From an uncultured Lachnospiraceae bacterium (GTDB lineage Bacteria; Bacillota; Clostridia; Lachnospirales; Lachnospiraceae): a stretch of 64,000 nt of DNA. The position numbers and the translations under genes were made by a program. Below, one piece after another: positions 1 through 8,407 of this stretch (its first letter is position 1; each line of letters starts with the position of its first letter). The notes below the pieces were generated by a model. That model ran no database searches, had not been told where the DNA came from, and saw only the letters and a list, made by a program, of their open reading frames with translations. The stretch covers positions 1 through 64,000 of the forward strand of contig UQWA01000016.1 in NCBI GenBank assembly GCA_900544685.1. The letters are read 5' to 3'.

Positions 1-6
1 ACCTCC
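1..6 (-). promoter_or_regulatory. Ribosome binding site of a gene lying left of the window
   Basis: Read on the minus strand the first six bases are GGAGGT, a strong Shine-Dalgarno sequence 46 bases past the yabQ stop. It implies a minus-strand gene starting just outside the window. In Firmicutes the gene after yabQ is usually divIC (septum formation initiator), so that is the expected neighbour, but none of it is visible. Confidence 0.5.
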
Positions 7-52
7 AAAGTAGATTTTGGTTATTTACCTTGTCTACTTCAGAGGTATCATA

Positions 53-310
53 TCACTGTGCCCAGGCTCCAATCAAAATGGCTGCCACGCTGTACCATCG
101 TACCTCCCCACTATTTTCCCGAAAAGCTGACACAAAAATGATCAGTGCCGCCACACACCAGTACAGGAAATCCTCAATATTCACTGCCAACATTCCATGT
201 CGGACCAGCTTTCGCAATCCCACCAGAATCAGGTAACACCAGATCAGGAAAGCTCCGGTCAGAAAACTTCCCACAAATGAAGCAGCTTCCTGCCTTATCA
301 TCTCACTCAT
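53..310 (-). CDS. yabQ: Spore cortex biosynthesis protein YabQ, short form
   Basis: Small integral membrane protein of 85 residues with three hydrophobic stretches (about 13-32, 47-63 and 71-83), a layout and position matching YabQ, a membrane protein needed for spore cortex formation and made in the mother cell under sigma-E in Bacillus. It directly follows yabP (2 bases apart), as in the conserved rqcP-yabP-yabQ-divIC order. The chain ends right after the third hydrophobic stretch, which seems shorter than many YabQ proteins; no frameshift can be shown. The call leans on context as much as on sequence. Confidence 0.72.
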   Translation of the reverse strand: MSEMIRQEAASFVGSFLTGAFLIWCYLILVGLRKLVRHGMLAVNIEDFLYWCVAALIIFVSAFRENSGEVRWYSVAAILIGAWAQ

Positions 311-312
311 AT

Positions 313-597
313 TCAGTCCAGCAGCCTGCGAAGCAGACTTCCTTCCTTTTTCCGTCGATGCCCTTTTGCAGAATAGACCAGGCTGTCCACCTGCCCTTCC
401 AACTCCGCTTCCCCTTTCTCCAGATTCAGTTTGCTGATATGCAGTCCTTTCCCCCTGATGGTCAGCATCCCCATATCCGTATCCATCACAATCTCATTCT
501 CATCAAAAGACTGGACATCACTGACGCCACTTACTGTTCCGTTTTTTCGTCCGACAACCAAGATCCGGTGTGCACCGGACAACTGTTTTTCTTCCAT
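313..597 (-). CDS. yabP: Sporulation protein YabP
   Basis: A 94-residue YabP/YqfC-family protein, a small sporulation protein related to the SpoIVA-interacting group. The frame is open further upstream, but the ATG at 597 is preceded by AGGGGA at a good distance, so the shorter form is chosen. The body is a compact beta-rich domain (residues about 8-75: I-L-V-V-G-R, V-x-S-F-D-E, M-x-I-x-G-x-x-L-x-I) followed by a basic tail. It sits between rqcP and yabQ, the usual order, and is probably co-transcribed with them. Confidence 0.85.
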   Translation of the reverse strand: MEEKQLSGAHRILVVGRKNGTVSGVSDVQSFDENEIVMDTDMGMLTIRGKGLHISKLNLEKGEAELEGQVDSLVYSAKGHRRKKEGSLLRRLLD

Positions 598-704
598 ACG
601 TTTCCCCTGATCCGCTCTTGTTTTATATGTATGCCGGCAGTGGAAACTCAGAACAGAAAAAACTCGCAAATGATGCGTATTATCGATCAATTGCGAGTTC
701 ATAT

Positions 705-944
705 TTACAGATATTTATATAACTCCTGTGCTTCGTCCTTTTTCACAGTCTCCTGTACATTCAGTACTTCTACTTTCACACTTCTGGTTCCAAACTGAAT
801 CTCAATAATATCTCCGGCTTTCACATTCACTGATGCCTTAGCCACCTTGTCATTGACCAGAACACGACCTGCATCACATGCTTCATTAGCAACCGTTCTT
901 CTCTTAATCAGACGAGACACCTTCAGAAATTTATCAAGTCTCAT
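705..944 (-). CDS. rqcP: S4-domain RNA-binding protein RqcP (YabO/Hsp15 family)
   Basis: 79 residues forming one S4 RNA-binding domain (MRLDKFLKVSRLIKRRT start, then DAGRVLVND and a VKAGDIIEI turn). RqcP binds the 50S subunit and, with RqcH, drives C-terminal alanine tailing of stalled nascent chains in bacterial ribosome quality control. It lies 7 bases after the HU gene and upstream of yabP, so it is likely read from the HU promoter at 1313-1341. Length is normal for the family. Confidence 0.9.
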   Translation of the reverse strand: MRLDKFLKVSRLIKRRTVANEACDAGRVLVNDKVAKASVNVKAGDIIEIQFGTRSVKVEVLNVQETVKKDEAQELYKYL

Positions 945-950
945 ACCAGA

Positions 951-1223
951 TTAGTTGATAGCGTCCTTTAATGCTTTTCCTGCTTTGAACTTAGGGGACT
1001 TGGATGCTGCGATCTGCATTGTCTCACCTGTCTGTGGGTTTCTTCCTTCTCTTGCTGCTCTCTCAGATACTTCGAAAGTTCCAAATCCAACTAACTGGAT
1101 CTTTTCACCTTTCTTCAGTTCTTCTTCTACTACATCTGTGAAAGCCTTTAATGCCTTCTCTGCATCTTTCTTGGATAATTCTGTTTTTTCAGCAATTGCT
1201 GCGATTAATTCTGTTTTGTTCAT
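951..1223 (-). CDS. hup: HU family DNA-binding protein
   Basis: 90-residue histone-like protein HU, a dimer that bends and compacts DNA. The signature GFGTFEVSERAAREGRNPQT (residues about 46-65) with the DNA-contacting arm and the N-terminal helix MNKTELIAAIAEKTEL are all present. The frame extends 19 codons upstream, but GAGGAAT before the ATG at 1223 fixes this start. It heads the HU-rqcP-yabP-yabQ run and has a good sigma-A promoter 90 bases upstream. Confidence 0.95.
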   Translation of the reverse strand: MNKTELIAAIAEKTELSKKDAEKALKAFTDVVEEELKKGEKIQLVGFGTFEVSERAAREGRNPQTGETMQIAASKSPKFKAGKALKDAIN

Positions 1224-1312
1224 GAATGTATTCCTCCTCTTATCTCTTCGCTTCTCGATTCTGTCGATTCGCTGCTGCACTGAACATTTTCCCGTTTCAA
1301 ATGCCTGTTATA

Positions 1313-1341
1313 TTTATATACCGAGTACTTTGTTTTGTCAA
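1313..1341 (-). promoter_or_regulatory. Sigma-A promoter of the HU-rqcP operon
   Basis: Minus-strand -35 TTGACA (1336-1341), 17-base spacer, -10 TATAAA (1313-1318), 90 bases ahead of the HU start codon. Seen directly; activity is inferred. Confidence 0.75.
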
Positions 1342-1347
1342 GTTCCG

Positions 1348-2325
1348 TTAAAAGAATCCCAGAAAAATACGACGTTTTTCCTCCTGAAATACCAGTTTTT
1401 CCAGCTTTTCCATGCTTTTCCAGGATGCACAGGACTTTCGGCAGTTGTAATACTGGTTCGCCACCTTCCAGAACTTTTCCGGATAGGACAGCCGTATCTT
1501 CAGATAGGCAATTTCTCTGTCATCCAGCGGTCTTTCTCTGCTGTAAGCATCCAGCATCTGATCCCCTGTCTGCGGTGACCATTCCTGCTTTTCCATTATC
1601 TTTCTTACAAACTGATACAGGTCGTTGATCTGAATATCATACCCACATTTTTCAAAATTAGACGTAAATATCTGTCTTCTTCCAAGAAAATATACGTTAT
1701 GCTGATTATAATTCCCGTGGCACAACTGTCCCTGTTTCAGACTGCTCTGATACAGTTCCCCGTAATCCGACTGTTCCAGTTCCCAGGTGGCTGCCTTTGC
1801 CTGCTGCGCAAAACGGTCATACTCTTTCAGGAACAGGCTCTCGAATCCTGTTTTCCGTTTCCTTTTGCGAATAAATTCATAGATCTTCTTCAATTCTCGA
1901 TTATGACGTCTCCAGATATCCCGCAAATCCTCCCCTGCATATTCCGTTTTCTCTTCTTGTTTCCAGACCATATAGCCATGAAGTCTGGCAAGATTGTTTA
2001 CTGCCTGGCGCACATCTGCGTTATTTTTGGTATCACATTCTCTGCCCTCATACCAGTCCTTCAGAATATAGCTTTGCTCGTCCCGGTCACGGCATAGCAG
2101 CCTGCCCTCTTTGTTTGCCACTGCTTTATCCACAGGCTGGTATCCTTTTTCTTCCATATACTGCAAAAGCTGGCTGGTAAATGCTGCTTTCTTTTCCGAT
2201 CCGTTATAATCTGCCAGAAGCTTGGTTCCAAGAGAGGTCTCACAAATATAAGATCCTCTGCCACGCCGGGCACTGAACAGTTCCAGATCATATTCTTCCA
2301 ATATCTTCAGACTTTTTTCGTTCAC
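1348..2325 (-). CDS. CotS-family spore coat kinase-like protein
   Basis: 325-residue protein of the CotS/YutH group, kinase-fold (APH/choline-kinase-like) proteins found in spore coats. Visible features are an N-terminal lobe, a hinge-like YILKDWYEGRE (about 85-95), a LARLHGYM helix (about 112-119) and a catalytic-loop-like LCHGNYNQHNVYFLG (about 200-214), where the usual H-G-D is H-G-N. The loss of that Asp suggests a non-catalytic or altered enzyme, as is common in this family. Whether it is coat protein or enzyme cannot be decided from sequence. It is a single gene with its own AAGGGGGAGGG ribosome site. Confidence 0.75.
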   Translation of the reverse strand: MNEKSLKILEEYDLELFSARRGRGSYICETSLGTKLLADYNGSEKKAAFTSQLLQYMEEKGYQPVDKAVANKEGRLLCRDRDEQSYILKDWYEGRECDTKNNADVRQAVNNLARLHGYMVWKQEEKTEYAGEDLRDIWRRHNRELKKIYEFIRKRKRKTGFESLFLKEYDRFAQQAKAATWELEQSDYGELYQSSLKQGQLCHGNYNQHNVYFLGRRQIFTSNFEKCGYDIQINDLYQFVRKIMEKQEWSPQTGDQMLDAYSRERPLDDREIAYLKIRLSYPEKFWKVANQYYNCRKSCASWKSMEKLEKLVFQEEKRRIFLGFF

Positions 2326-2418
2326 TCATACCCCTCCCCCTTTGCTCTTTCTATCCTATGCAGAGAGAGGGGCGTTTATGTGTCAGTCTGTAATTGTCAT
2401 GTACCTTCGCAGATACGT

Positions 2419-3747
2419 CTATCGTTTTTCCTTCAGATAGCTGCTCATAAGATATTCTTTTTCATTGTGGGAAGGTTCTTCCAGCACATCCTCCAGCATC
2501 CTCTTCAGAAGCTCCCCGATCTCTTTACCAGGCCTCATGCCTGCATCAATCAGATCTTTTCCGGTCACGGCAAGCTGTTTCAGGGAAATGCAGTCTCTAC
2601 GCTCCATAATCTCTTCATAGGTCTTCTGCACCTGCTCCAGATTCAGCAGTTTTTCCAGCCGCCGATAGTCACTCTGTGCCAGTATATCCGCTCCCATTAC
2701 CTGAAAAAGTCCCGGAAAGATATCTTCTCCTGCTCTGTGTACCAGTCTGCGGATCTGCCTTTCATCTGGCTGCGGTCTGGCATCATGGTACAGCACCATA
2801 CGCTTCACCTGATCCATCGTGGCATTGTCAAACTTCAGCCGGCGCAGGATCCTGCCTGTCATCTCTGCGCTGATTCTGGCATGTCCGTGAAAATGATCTA
2901 CACCATTTACTGTGGTCCGTGCCTGTGGCTTCCCGAAGTCATGAAACAATACTGCCAGACGAAGTACTTTATCCGGATCAGTAAATTCCAGTGCTTTTAA
3001 AGTGTGTTCTCCCACGTTATACATATGGTGTGGATGATGCTGAGGCGTCTCCATGCAGGCATCAAATTCCGGAAGCACAACGCGGGTGAGTCCCAGTTCA
3101 TATGCAGTACGCATCATCTCCGGATGTGGTGATACCAGCATTTTCACCAGTTCTGTCTGAATTCGTTCCGCACTGATATCCTTCAGATTCCCTGCAAGTT
3201 TTCTGGCAGCCTGTGCTGTCTGCTCTTCGATGATAAAACCAAGCTGCGCCGCAAAACGCACGGCTCTGAGAATTCGAAGGGCATCTTCTTCAAAACGTTC
3301 CGTTGCAACGCCGACACAGCGAATCACACCGTTTTCCAGATCTTCCACTCCGCCAAACAGATCCACCATTCCGCAACTGTCATTATATGCCATGGCATTG
3401 ATGGTAAAGTCTCTTCTTCGCAGATCCTCTCTTAATTCTCCAGTAAAATTCACCTGTTCCGGGTGGCGGTGATCCCGGTATTCTCCGTCAATCCGGTAAG
3501 TAGTCACTTCGAATCCTTCCCGGTCCATCATGACCGTAACGGTTCCATGCTCAATACCGGTATCGATGGTCCGGTGAAACAATTCTTTGACCTGCTCTGG
3601 CAATGCTGATGTGGTAATATCCCAGTCTGATGGTTCTCTTCCTATCACACTGTCACGTACACATCCTCCTACTGCATAAGCTTCATATCCGGCATCTTCC
3701 AGTGTCTGTATTATTATGCTTACCTTTTCCGGTAACTGTATCTTCAT
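2419..3747 (-). CDS. cca: CCA tRNA nucleotidyltransferase with HD domain
   Basis: 442-residue class II nucleotidyltransferase that adds or repairs the 3' CCA of tRNA. The N-terminal catalytic head shows GGCVRD (27-32) and the metal-binding DWD (41-43), followed by the RRDFTINAMAY motif. The C-terminal part carries an HD phosphohydrolase core (LAVLFHDFGKP, then GHARISAEM and YHDARP), as in the long CCA enzymes of many Clostridia. An upstream ATG at 3768 exists, but AAGGAGA sits 6 bases before the ATG at 3747, so that start is used. Confidence 0.92.
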   Translation of the reverse strand: MKIQLPEKVSIIIQTLEDAGYEAYAVGGCVRDSVIGREPSDWDITTSALPEQVKELFHRTIDTGIEHGTVTVMMDREGFEVTTYRIDGEYRDHRHPEQVNFTGELREDLRRRDFTINAMAYNDSCGMVDLFGGVEDLENGVIRCVGVATERFEEDALRILRAVRFAAQLGFIIEEQTAQAARKLAGNLKDISAERIQTELVKMLVSPHPEMMRTAYELGLTRVVLPEFDACMETPQHHPHHMYNVGEHTLKALEFTDPDKVLRLAVLFHDFGKPQARTTVNGVDHFHGHARISAEMTGRILRRLKFDNATMDQVKRMVLYHDARPQPDERQIRRLVHRAGEDIFPGLFQVMGADILAQSDYRRLEKLLNLEQVQKTYEEIMERRDCISLKQLAVTGKDLIDAGMRPGKEIGELLKRMLEDVLEEPSHNEKEYLMSSYLKEKR

Positions 3748-3827
3748 ACGTTCTCTCCTTATTTTCATTTAACATAGATGAACAAAGAATGCCGAAACAC
3801 GTTATCTTCCGCATTTCGGCATCTATT

Positions 3828-4649
3828 TTAAGACCAGAAATATGCAAGTACCACAATGCCAAGAATGATACGGTACCATCCAAATACCGTGAAACTGTGC
3901 TTGCGGATATATCCCAGCAGCAGTTTAATTACTACAATGGATACTACAAATGCTACTACCATACCAATCAGAAGCAGTACGATTTCGCCAGACGTAAATA
4001 CCAGCCCGAATTTGACGATCTTCAGAAGACTGGCACCCAGCATAACCGGTACCGCCAGGAAGAAGGTAAATTCTGCCGCTACGGTTCTGGATATACCGAT
4101 CATAATCGCTCCGAGAATCGTCGCACCGGATCTGGAGGTTCCAGGAAATACTGCTGCAATCAGCTGAAATGCACCGATACAGAATGCCATTGGATAAGTA
4201 ATCTCTGCAATAGAATTTACCTTTGGCTGTATCCCCTTATTCTGATGTTCAATCACGATAAACAGTACACCAAAAACAATCAGTGCAAATGCCACAGTCC
4301 AGTAATTGTAAAACAGGCGGTCCAGTTCATCTTCAAACAGAATTCCCACGACTGCTGCCGGCACACACGCGACCAGAATCTTAAACCACATAGAAAATGT
4401 TTCTTTTTTGATAAAGAATTTTTCCTTTGTGGAAAATGGCCACAATTTCGGAAAATACAACATCACAACTGCCAGAATCGCACCAAGCTGGATTACCACC
4501 AGAAACATGGACATAAATTCTTCTGACACGTTCAGTTTTACCAGTTCATCCAACAGAATCATATGACCGGTACTGCTGACCGGAAGCCACTCGGTAATTC
4601 CCTCTACAATTCCAAATAGAATTGCCTTTAAAATCTCAATTATTTCCAT
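3828..4649 (-). CDS. uppP: Undecaprenyl-diphosphate phosphatase UppP (BacA)
   Basis: 273-residue polytopic membrane enzyme that dephosphorylates undecaprenyl pyrophosphate, recycling the lipid carrier for peptidoglycan and giving basal bacitracin tolerance. Both BacA motifs are intact: EGITEWLPVSSTGH (about 16-29) and PGTSRSGATI (169-178). Ribosome site AAGGAGAGG precedes the ATG. It follows the 816-residue membrane protein gene by 11 bases and is probably its operon partner. Confidence 0.95.
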   Translation of the reverse strand: MEIIEILKAILFGIVEGITEWLPVSSTGHMILLDELVKLNVSEEFMSMFLVVIQLGAILAVVMLYFPKLWPFSTKEKFFIKKETFSMWFKILVACVPAAVVGILFEDELDRLFYNYWTVAFALIVFGVLFIVIEHQNKGIQPKVNSIAEITYPMAFCIGAFQLIAAVFPGTSRSGATILGAIMIGISRTVAAEFTFFLAVPVMLGASLLKIVKFGLVFTSGEIVLLLIGMVVAFVVSIVVIKLLLGYIRKHSFTVFGWYRIILGIVVLAYFWS

Positions 4650-4660
4650 ACTTCCTCTCC

Positions 4661-7111
4661 TTATTCTTTATATTTATCCAAAAATCCGATAAACAGATTT
4701 CCCGATTTTTCAAATAACGCCAGCGAATCCTCATCACTGAGCAGATAGGTATCTTCTGCTCCAGGTTTGTAAAAGCTGATATTTCCCCACTGATCATATC
4801 CGGTCAGGATCCGGACACCATCTGTCGTATCTGCGATAACCGGATTGCCCTCACTGATAAAATAAAGGATCTCATCCATATTACAGCCAGCCAGATTCAG
4901 CACCATTTTATCCGGAAGCTGCTGTATCAGTTGATCCATATCCATGGTTCCACTCAAAATACACTGCGGTATATCAGCAAGCTGAATCGTACTTTCTGTT
5001 ACTTTATTTCCACGCTCCCAGATATACTGCTGATTCTTGTTAACCACTACACCAAGCAGTTCATCAGCCTTCACAATAGCGGTATTGGCATTCTCATACA
5101 TACCTGCCAGTGATCCCTTGGCATAGACATAATAGATTTCCTCCTCATTATCTGCATATGGAATCGTAATATTCTTTGCTTCCTTCTGTACCAGCATGCT
5201 GCTGCGCACGACTTTCGGCGTCTGAGAAATCACTCCATCTCCAAGAAGCAATACCTCTTCCGTCTTCTTACGGTCTGTTACCTGTGTAGTCAGTCCGATG
5301 CCGGAATCATCTGCCACATTATCAATGATATGATCTTCTCCTGCATCTACCCAGTCATTGCCAGACTTCTGTACTCTCGTCATGGTCAGCAAACGATCTG
5401 TAATCTCTCCGCCGGTAACATAAACACCGGTCTGGGCATATTCTTTCAGCGGCTGGGCATTCTCATCCACAATATTCACCTGCTTCATCGGAAACAGTTC
5501 ATTTCCTTCCTGTGCCGCATCAATATCTGCCGTATCTGCCACACCATATATCAAGGATTCATTCAGATATCCCAGCATACGGACACGTTCGCTGTCCGGA
5601 CAACTGATCTCATTTACTTTTCCACTCTCCAGATCCATCATGGAAATAGTGGTTGAATCATATGGTTTATTTTCCTTCAGGTATGCAAAATGCTGCCCGG
5701 AACCTGATCCTTCCACACATCCCAGCTTCAGTCCTTCCATCAGAGTACTCTTTTCCATAGTCATCAAATTGATCTGATAAATACTTCCATCCAGAAGCAT
5801 ATAAAACATAGACTGGTCATCTGTCACATACGCCAGTTTTTCCACATCCATGCGCAGCAGATCAAAAGAACGGTCGGTGTCCACAAACAACTTTTCTTCC
5901 ACTGTCCCGGAACCTGCATCATAATAATACAGTGCCACGCCTGATTCTCCCTCATGGCGTCCCCGGTTCATATAGCCCGCCACGATAAAATATACATTTC
6001 CACTCTCGCTGACACGAAGTACACGAATTTCATGTTCTCCGTAAATGTCCCGATAATCACTGTCTCCCTTCTGGCGGAAGGTAAAGATCTGCGCCATCTT
6101 GCCACTCTGTGCATCATAGCTCCACAATTCCCCGCTCTGTTCAAATGCAAAATAATTGTGGTTGCTGTCACTGGCAAAAGAGATATTGTTCTGGGTAATA
6201 CCCAGGTCAATTCCCGTATCGGTAATTACACCATTGTCTGGATCAAATACCTCATCTGTTGTACGCTCAAAGTCAAGCAGCATTACCACTTCATCTGCAT
6301 AGCGGAGACGGAAATATTCATTCACTGTATATAATTCCACATTTCCTTCTTCGTCCGCTGCGCTGATCAGATACTGCTGGGTAATCGTTGCTGTTGTCTC
6401 ATTCAGTTCTTTGATTGCCGGAATGGATTTGTAATAAATCTGTGGATTCAGGTTGCCCCATTCCAGCTGATCCGTAGTTGTATGAATATCCATATAAGAA
6501 AGATTCATCTGTTCCACATCATTTTCCGGTTCCAGATAAACTGCCAGAGAATCTGCATTCTTATTCAGACAGTTATCTGAAAACATATTCACAAAATCAA
6601 GATATTCTCTGGTATGCAGACTGTCCTGCTGTACCAGTCTGGTGTAATAATAGACATCCTTTCCATCTGACTTAAGCTGAATCTTTAATACATATTCCTG
6701 ATTCATACGAATCTTGCCTGCCAGCGTAAAATTCGCCGTTATATATTCACCGTCATCCGTGATATCCGTTACATTGGTATTTTCCAGTGACTTTGCGCCA
6801 TCAATGGTAAGTACTTCAAAATAAATATCCTGTACTTTGGCACCGAATGTCTGCACACGAATGGACAGATCCCTGTCTGTGGAAATCGGCGTCAGTGTAT
6901 CCCTGACCATAGTCGCTTCCATAGGTTCCACATATCCATGCAGTGGATTCATATCCACATCTTTGTATCTCATATACACAAGCGGCAGTGTGGCTTTCTC
7001 CATGTCTTCGGTCTGAACAGTCACCTCATCGTCCATCATATAGGCGAATCCTGCCACCGAACCAACAAATATTAAGAGAAGCACACCTATCCTAATCAGT
7101 ATCTTTTTCAT
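4661..7111 (-). CDS. Large membrane-anchored extracytoplasmic protein, beta-propeller-like
   Basis: 816 residues, family not recognised. Residues 6-25 form one hydrophobic segment that is either an uncleaved signal anchor or a signal peptide without a lipobox Cys; the rest is predicted to lie outside the cell. The middle (about 300-560) has repeated blade-like stretches such as FAFEQSGELWSYDAQSGK and MFYMLLDGSIYQINLMTMEK, which suggests a WD40/YVTN-like propeller. No catalytic motif is evident. It overlaps the end of the preceding methyltransferase gene by 20 bases and lies 11 bases before uppP, so the three form one operon. A wall or envelope role is only inferred from uppP. Confidence 0.7.
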   Translation of the reverse strand: MKKILIRIGVLLLIFVGSVAGFAYMMDDEVTVQTEDMEKATLPLVYMRYKDVDMNPLHGYVEPMEATMVRDTLTPISTDRDLSIRVQTFGAKVQDIYFEVLTIDGAKSLENTNVTDITDDGEYITANFTLAGKIRMNQEYVLKIQLKSDGKDVYYYTRLVQQDSLHTREYLDFVNMFSDNCLNKNADSLAVYLEPENDVEQMNLSYMDIHTTTDQLEWGNLNPQIYYKSIPAIKELNETTATITQQYLISAADEEGNVELYTVNEYFRLRYADEVVMLLDFERTTDEVFDPDNGVITDTGIDLGITQNNISFASDSNHNYFAFEQSGELWSYDAQSGKMAQIFTFRQKGDSDYRDIYGEHEIRVLRVSESGNVYFIVAGYMNRGRHEGESGVALYYYDAGSGTVEEKLFVDTDRSFDLLRMDVEKLAYVTDDQSMFYMLLDGSIYQINLMTMEKSTLMEGLKLGCVEGSGSGQHFAYLKENKPYDSTTISMMDLESGKVNEISCPDSERVRMLGYLNESLIYGVADTADIDAAQEGNELFPMKQVNIVDENAQPLKEYAQTGVYVTGGEITDRLLTMTRVQKSGNDWVDAGEDHIIDNVADDSGIGLTTQVTDRKKTEEVLLLGDGVISQTPKVVRSSMLVQKEAKNITIPYADNEEEIYYVYAKGSLAGMYENANTAIVKADELLGVVVNKNQQYIWERGNKVTESTIQLADIPQCILSGTMDMDQLIQQLPDKMVLNLAGCNMDEILYFISEGNPVIADTTDGVRILTGYDQWGNISFYKPGAEDTYLLSDEDSLALFEKSGNLFIGFLDKYKE

Positions 7112-8276
7112 CTTCTCCTCCTAACCGAAGTCTGTAAAACAATGGGTTCACGTTCCATGCATCCATACATTCCCGCAGTTTTTTGTGCATCTGCTGCTTC
7201 TTCTCCGGTGCCATCTCTTCTTTTTGTCTGACTGCACGAATCAGAATATTCTTCGGAGTGTGTTCCATATCGATAAATTCCAGTACCTGTACCCGGTAGC
7301 CTTCCAGTTCCAGTACATCTGCACGGAAAGCGTCCGTCATCAGAGCTGCCATCCGTTCCTGTATCAGTCCGTATTTTAATACCGGCTGCTGCAGACTGCT
7401 ATGCATCTGACGATTCAGTTCATGATGACAGCATGGCACGGCAAATATTACTTTCGCATTCCATTCCAGAGCCTTCTCCAGTGCATAATCTGTTGCCGTA
7501 TCACAGGCATGAAGCGATACTACCATATCCACCCGGTCTACCCCGTCATAATCTGCAATATCACCGGTCAGAAATGTCAGACGGTCATATCCATAACGGT
7601 CTGCCAGCTCCTGGCAGTGCTCCATCACATCTCTTTTCAGGTCCAGGCCGATCATTCGAATCCGGCACTGCTTCTTCACGGTCAGATAATAATACAGGGC
7701 AAAGGTCAGATAAGACTTGCCACATCCAAAATCTATCAGAGTCAGTTCCCGGTCTGCATCCAGTTCCGGCAGAATATCCTCCACAAATTCCAGATACCGA
7801 TTGATCTGACGGAACTTGTCATACCGTGACTTTACAATCTTTCCCTCCGGAGTCATCACACCCAGATCCACCAAAAATGGCACCGGAGTTCCTTCTTCCA
7901 GAAGATATCTTTTTTTCCGGTTATGCTCCAGTGGTTTTGCCTGTCTCTTCTGAGGCACGATCCTCTGCTTTATGGTTGCCTTTCCCTTTTTACTCACCAT
8001 TGCCTGCACAGACTGTATGGTCGTATCCATCTGAAGTTGCCGGTAGTCCAGCCTCATCCACTCTCCAATCTGTTCCAGGAGCTCTTCTTTTGGATAATTT
8101 TTATGAAATTCCTTCTTTCCATCTGAAATACAGGTCTGAAAATACAACTGCCCTTTTAACTGCACCGGCCGAATCTTCACTTTATCCGGCATCTCTGCAT
8201 GACGTTTTCCACTGAGGGTCATACGCAGCATATTCTCATTTATTGTCTGATTCAGTAAGTTCAATAACTGTTCCAT
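7092..8276 (-). CDS. SAM-dependent methyltransferase (Methyltransf_32-like)
   Basis: 394-residue class I methyltransferase. The SAM site IDFGCGKSYLTFALYYYL begins at about 181; an acidic strand end (GLDLKRD) and MVVSLHACDTATDYAL follow, the pattern of the PF13679 group. Residues 1-130 form a separate basic N-terminal region (KKGKATIKQR, KRQAKPLEHNRKKR) that could bind RNA. Substrate is unknown; an RNA or protein target is the likeliest guess. First gene of the methyltransferase-816 aa protein-uppP operon, with GAGGAGT before its ATG. Confidence 0.75.
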   Translation of the reverse strand: MEQLLNLLNQTINENMLRMTLSGKRHAEMPDKVKIRPVQLKGQLYFQTCISDGKKEFHKNYPKEELLEQIGEWMRLDYRQLQMDTTIQSVQAMVSKKGKATIKQRIVPQKRQAKPLEHNRKKRYLLEEGTPVPFLVDLGVMTPEGKIVKSRYDKFRQINRYLEFVEDILPELDADRELTLIDFGCGKSYLTFALYYYLTVKKQCRIRMIGLDLKRDVMEHCQELADRYGYDRLTFLTGDIADYDGVDRVDMVVSLHACDTATDYALEKALEWNAKVIFAVPCCHHELNRQMHSSLQQPVLKYGLIQERMAALMTDAFRADVLELEGYRVQVLEFIDMEHTPKNILIRAVRQKEEMAPEKKQQMHKKLRECMDAWNVNPLFYRLRLGGEDEKDTD

Positions 8277-8351
8277 TCTATACTCCTCATCTCTAAAACG
8301 GATATATAATCCCGTCTGTTATATATTAATCGTTTTTTACGGAAACCTCAA

Positions 8352-8403
8352 CTAAAAAAAGAGTGAACTACAAGGCTTTTTGCCTGATGTCTTTCACTCT
8401 TTC
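8352..8403 (-). terminator. Intrinsic terminator after the hybrid histidine kinase
   Basis: On the minus strand AAAGAGTGAA pairs with TTCACTCTTT, with a nested AGGC/GCCT hairpin inside and a run of T at the end. It starts 4 bases after the kinase stop. Confidence 0.75.
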
Positions 8404-8407
8404 CTGT

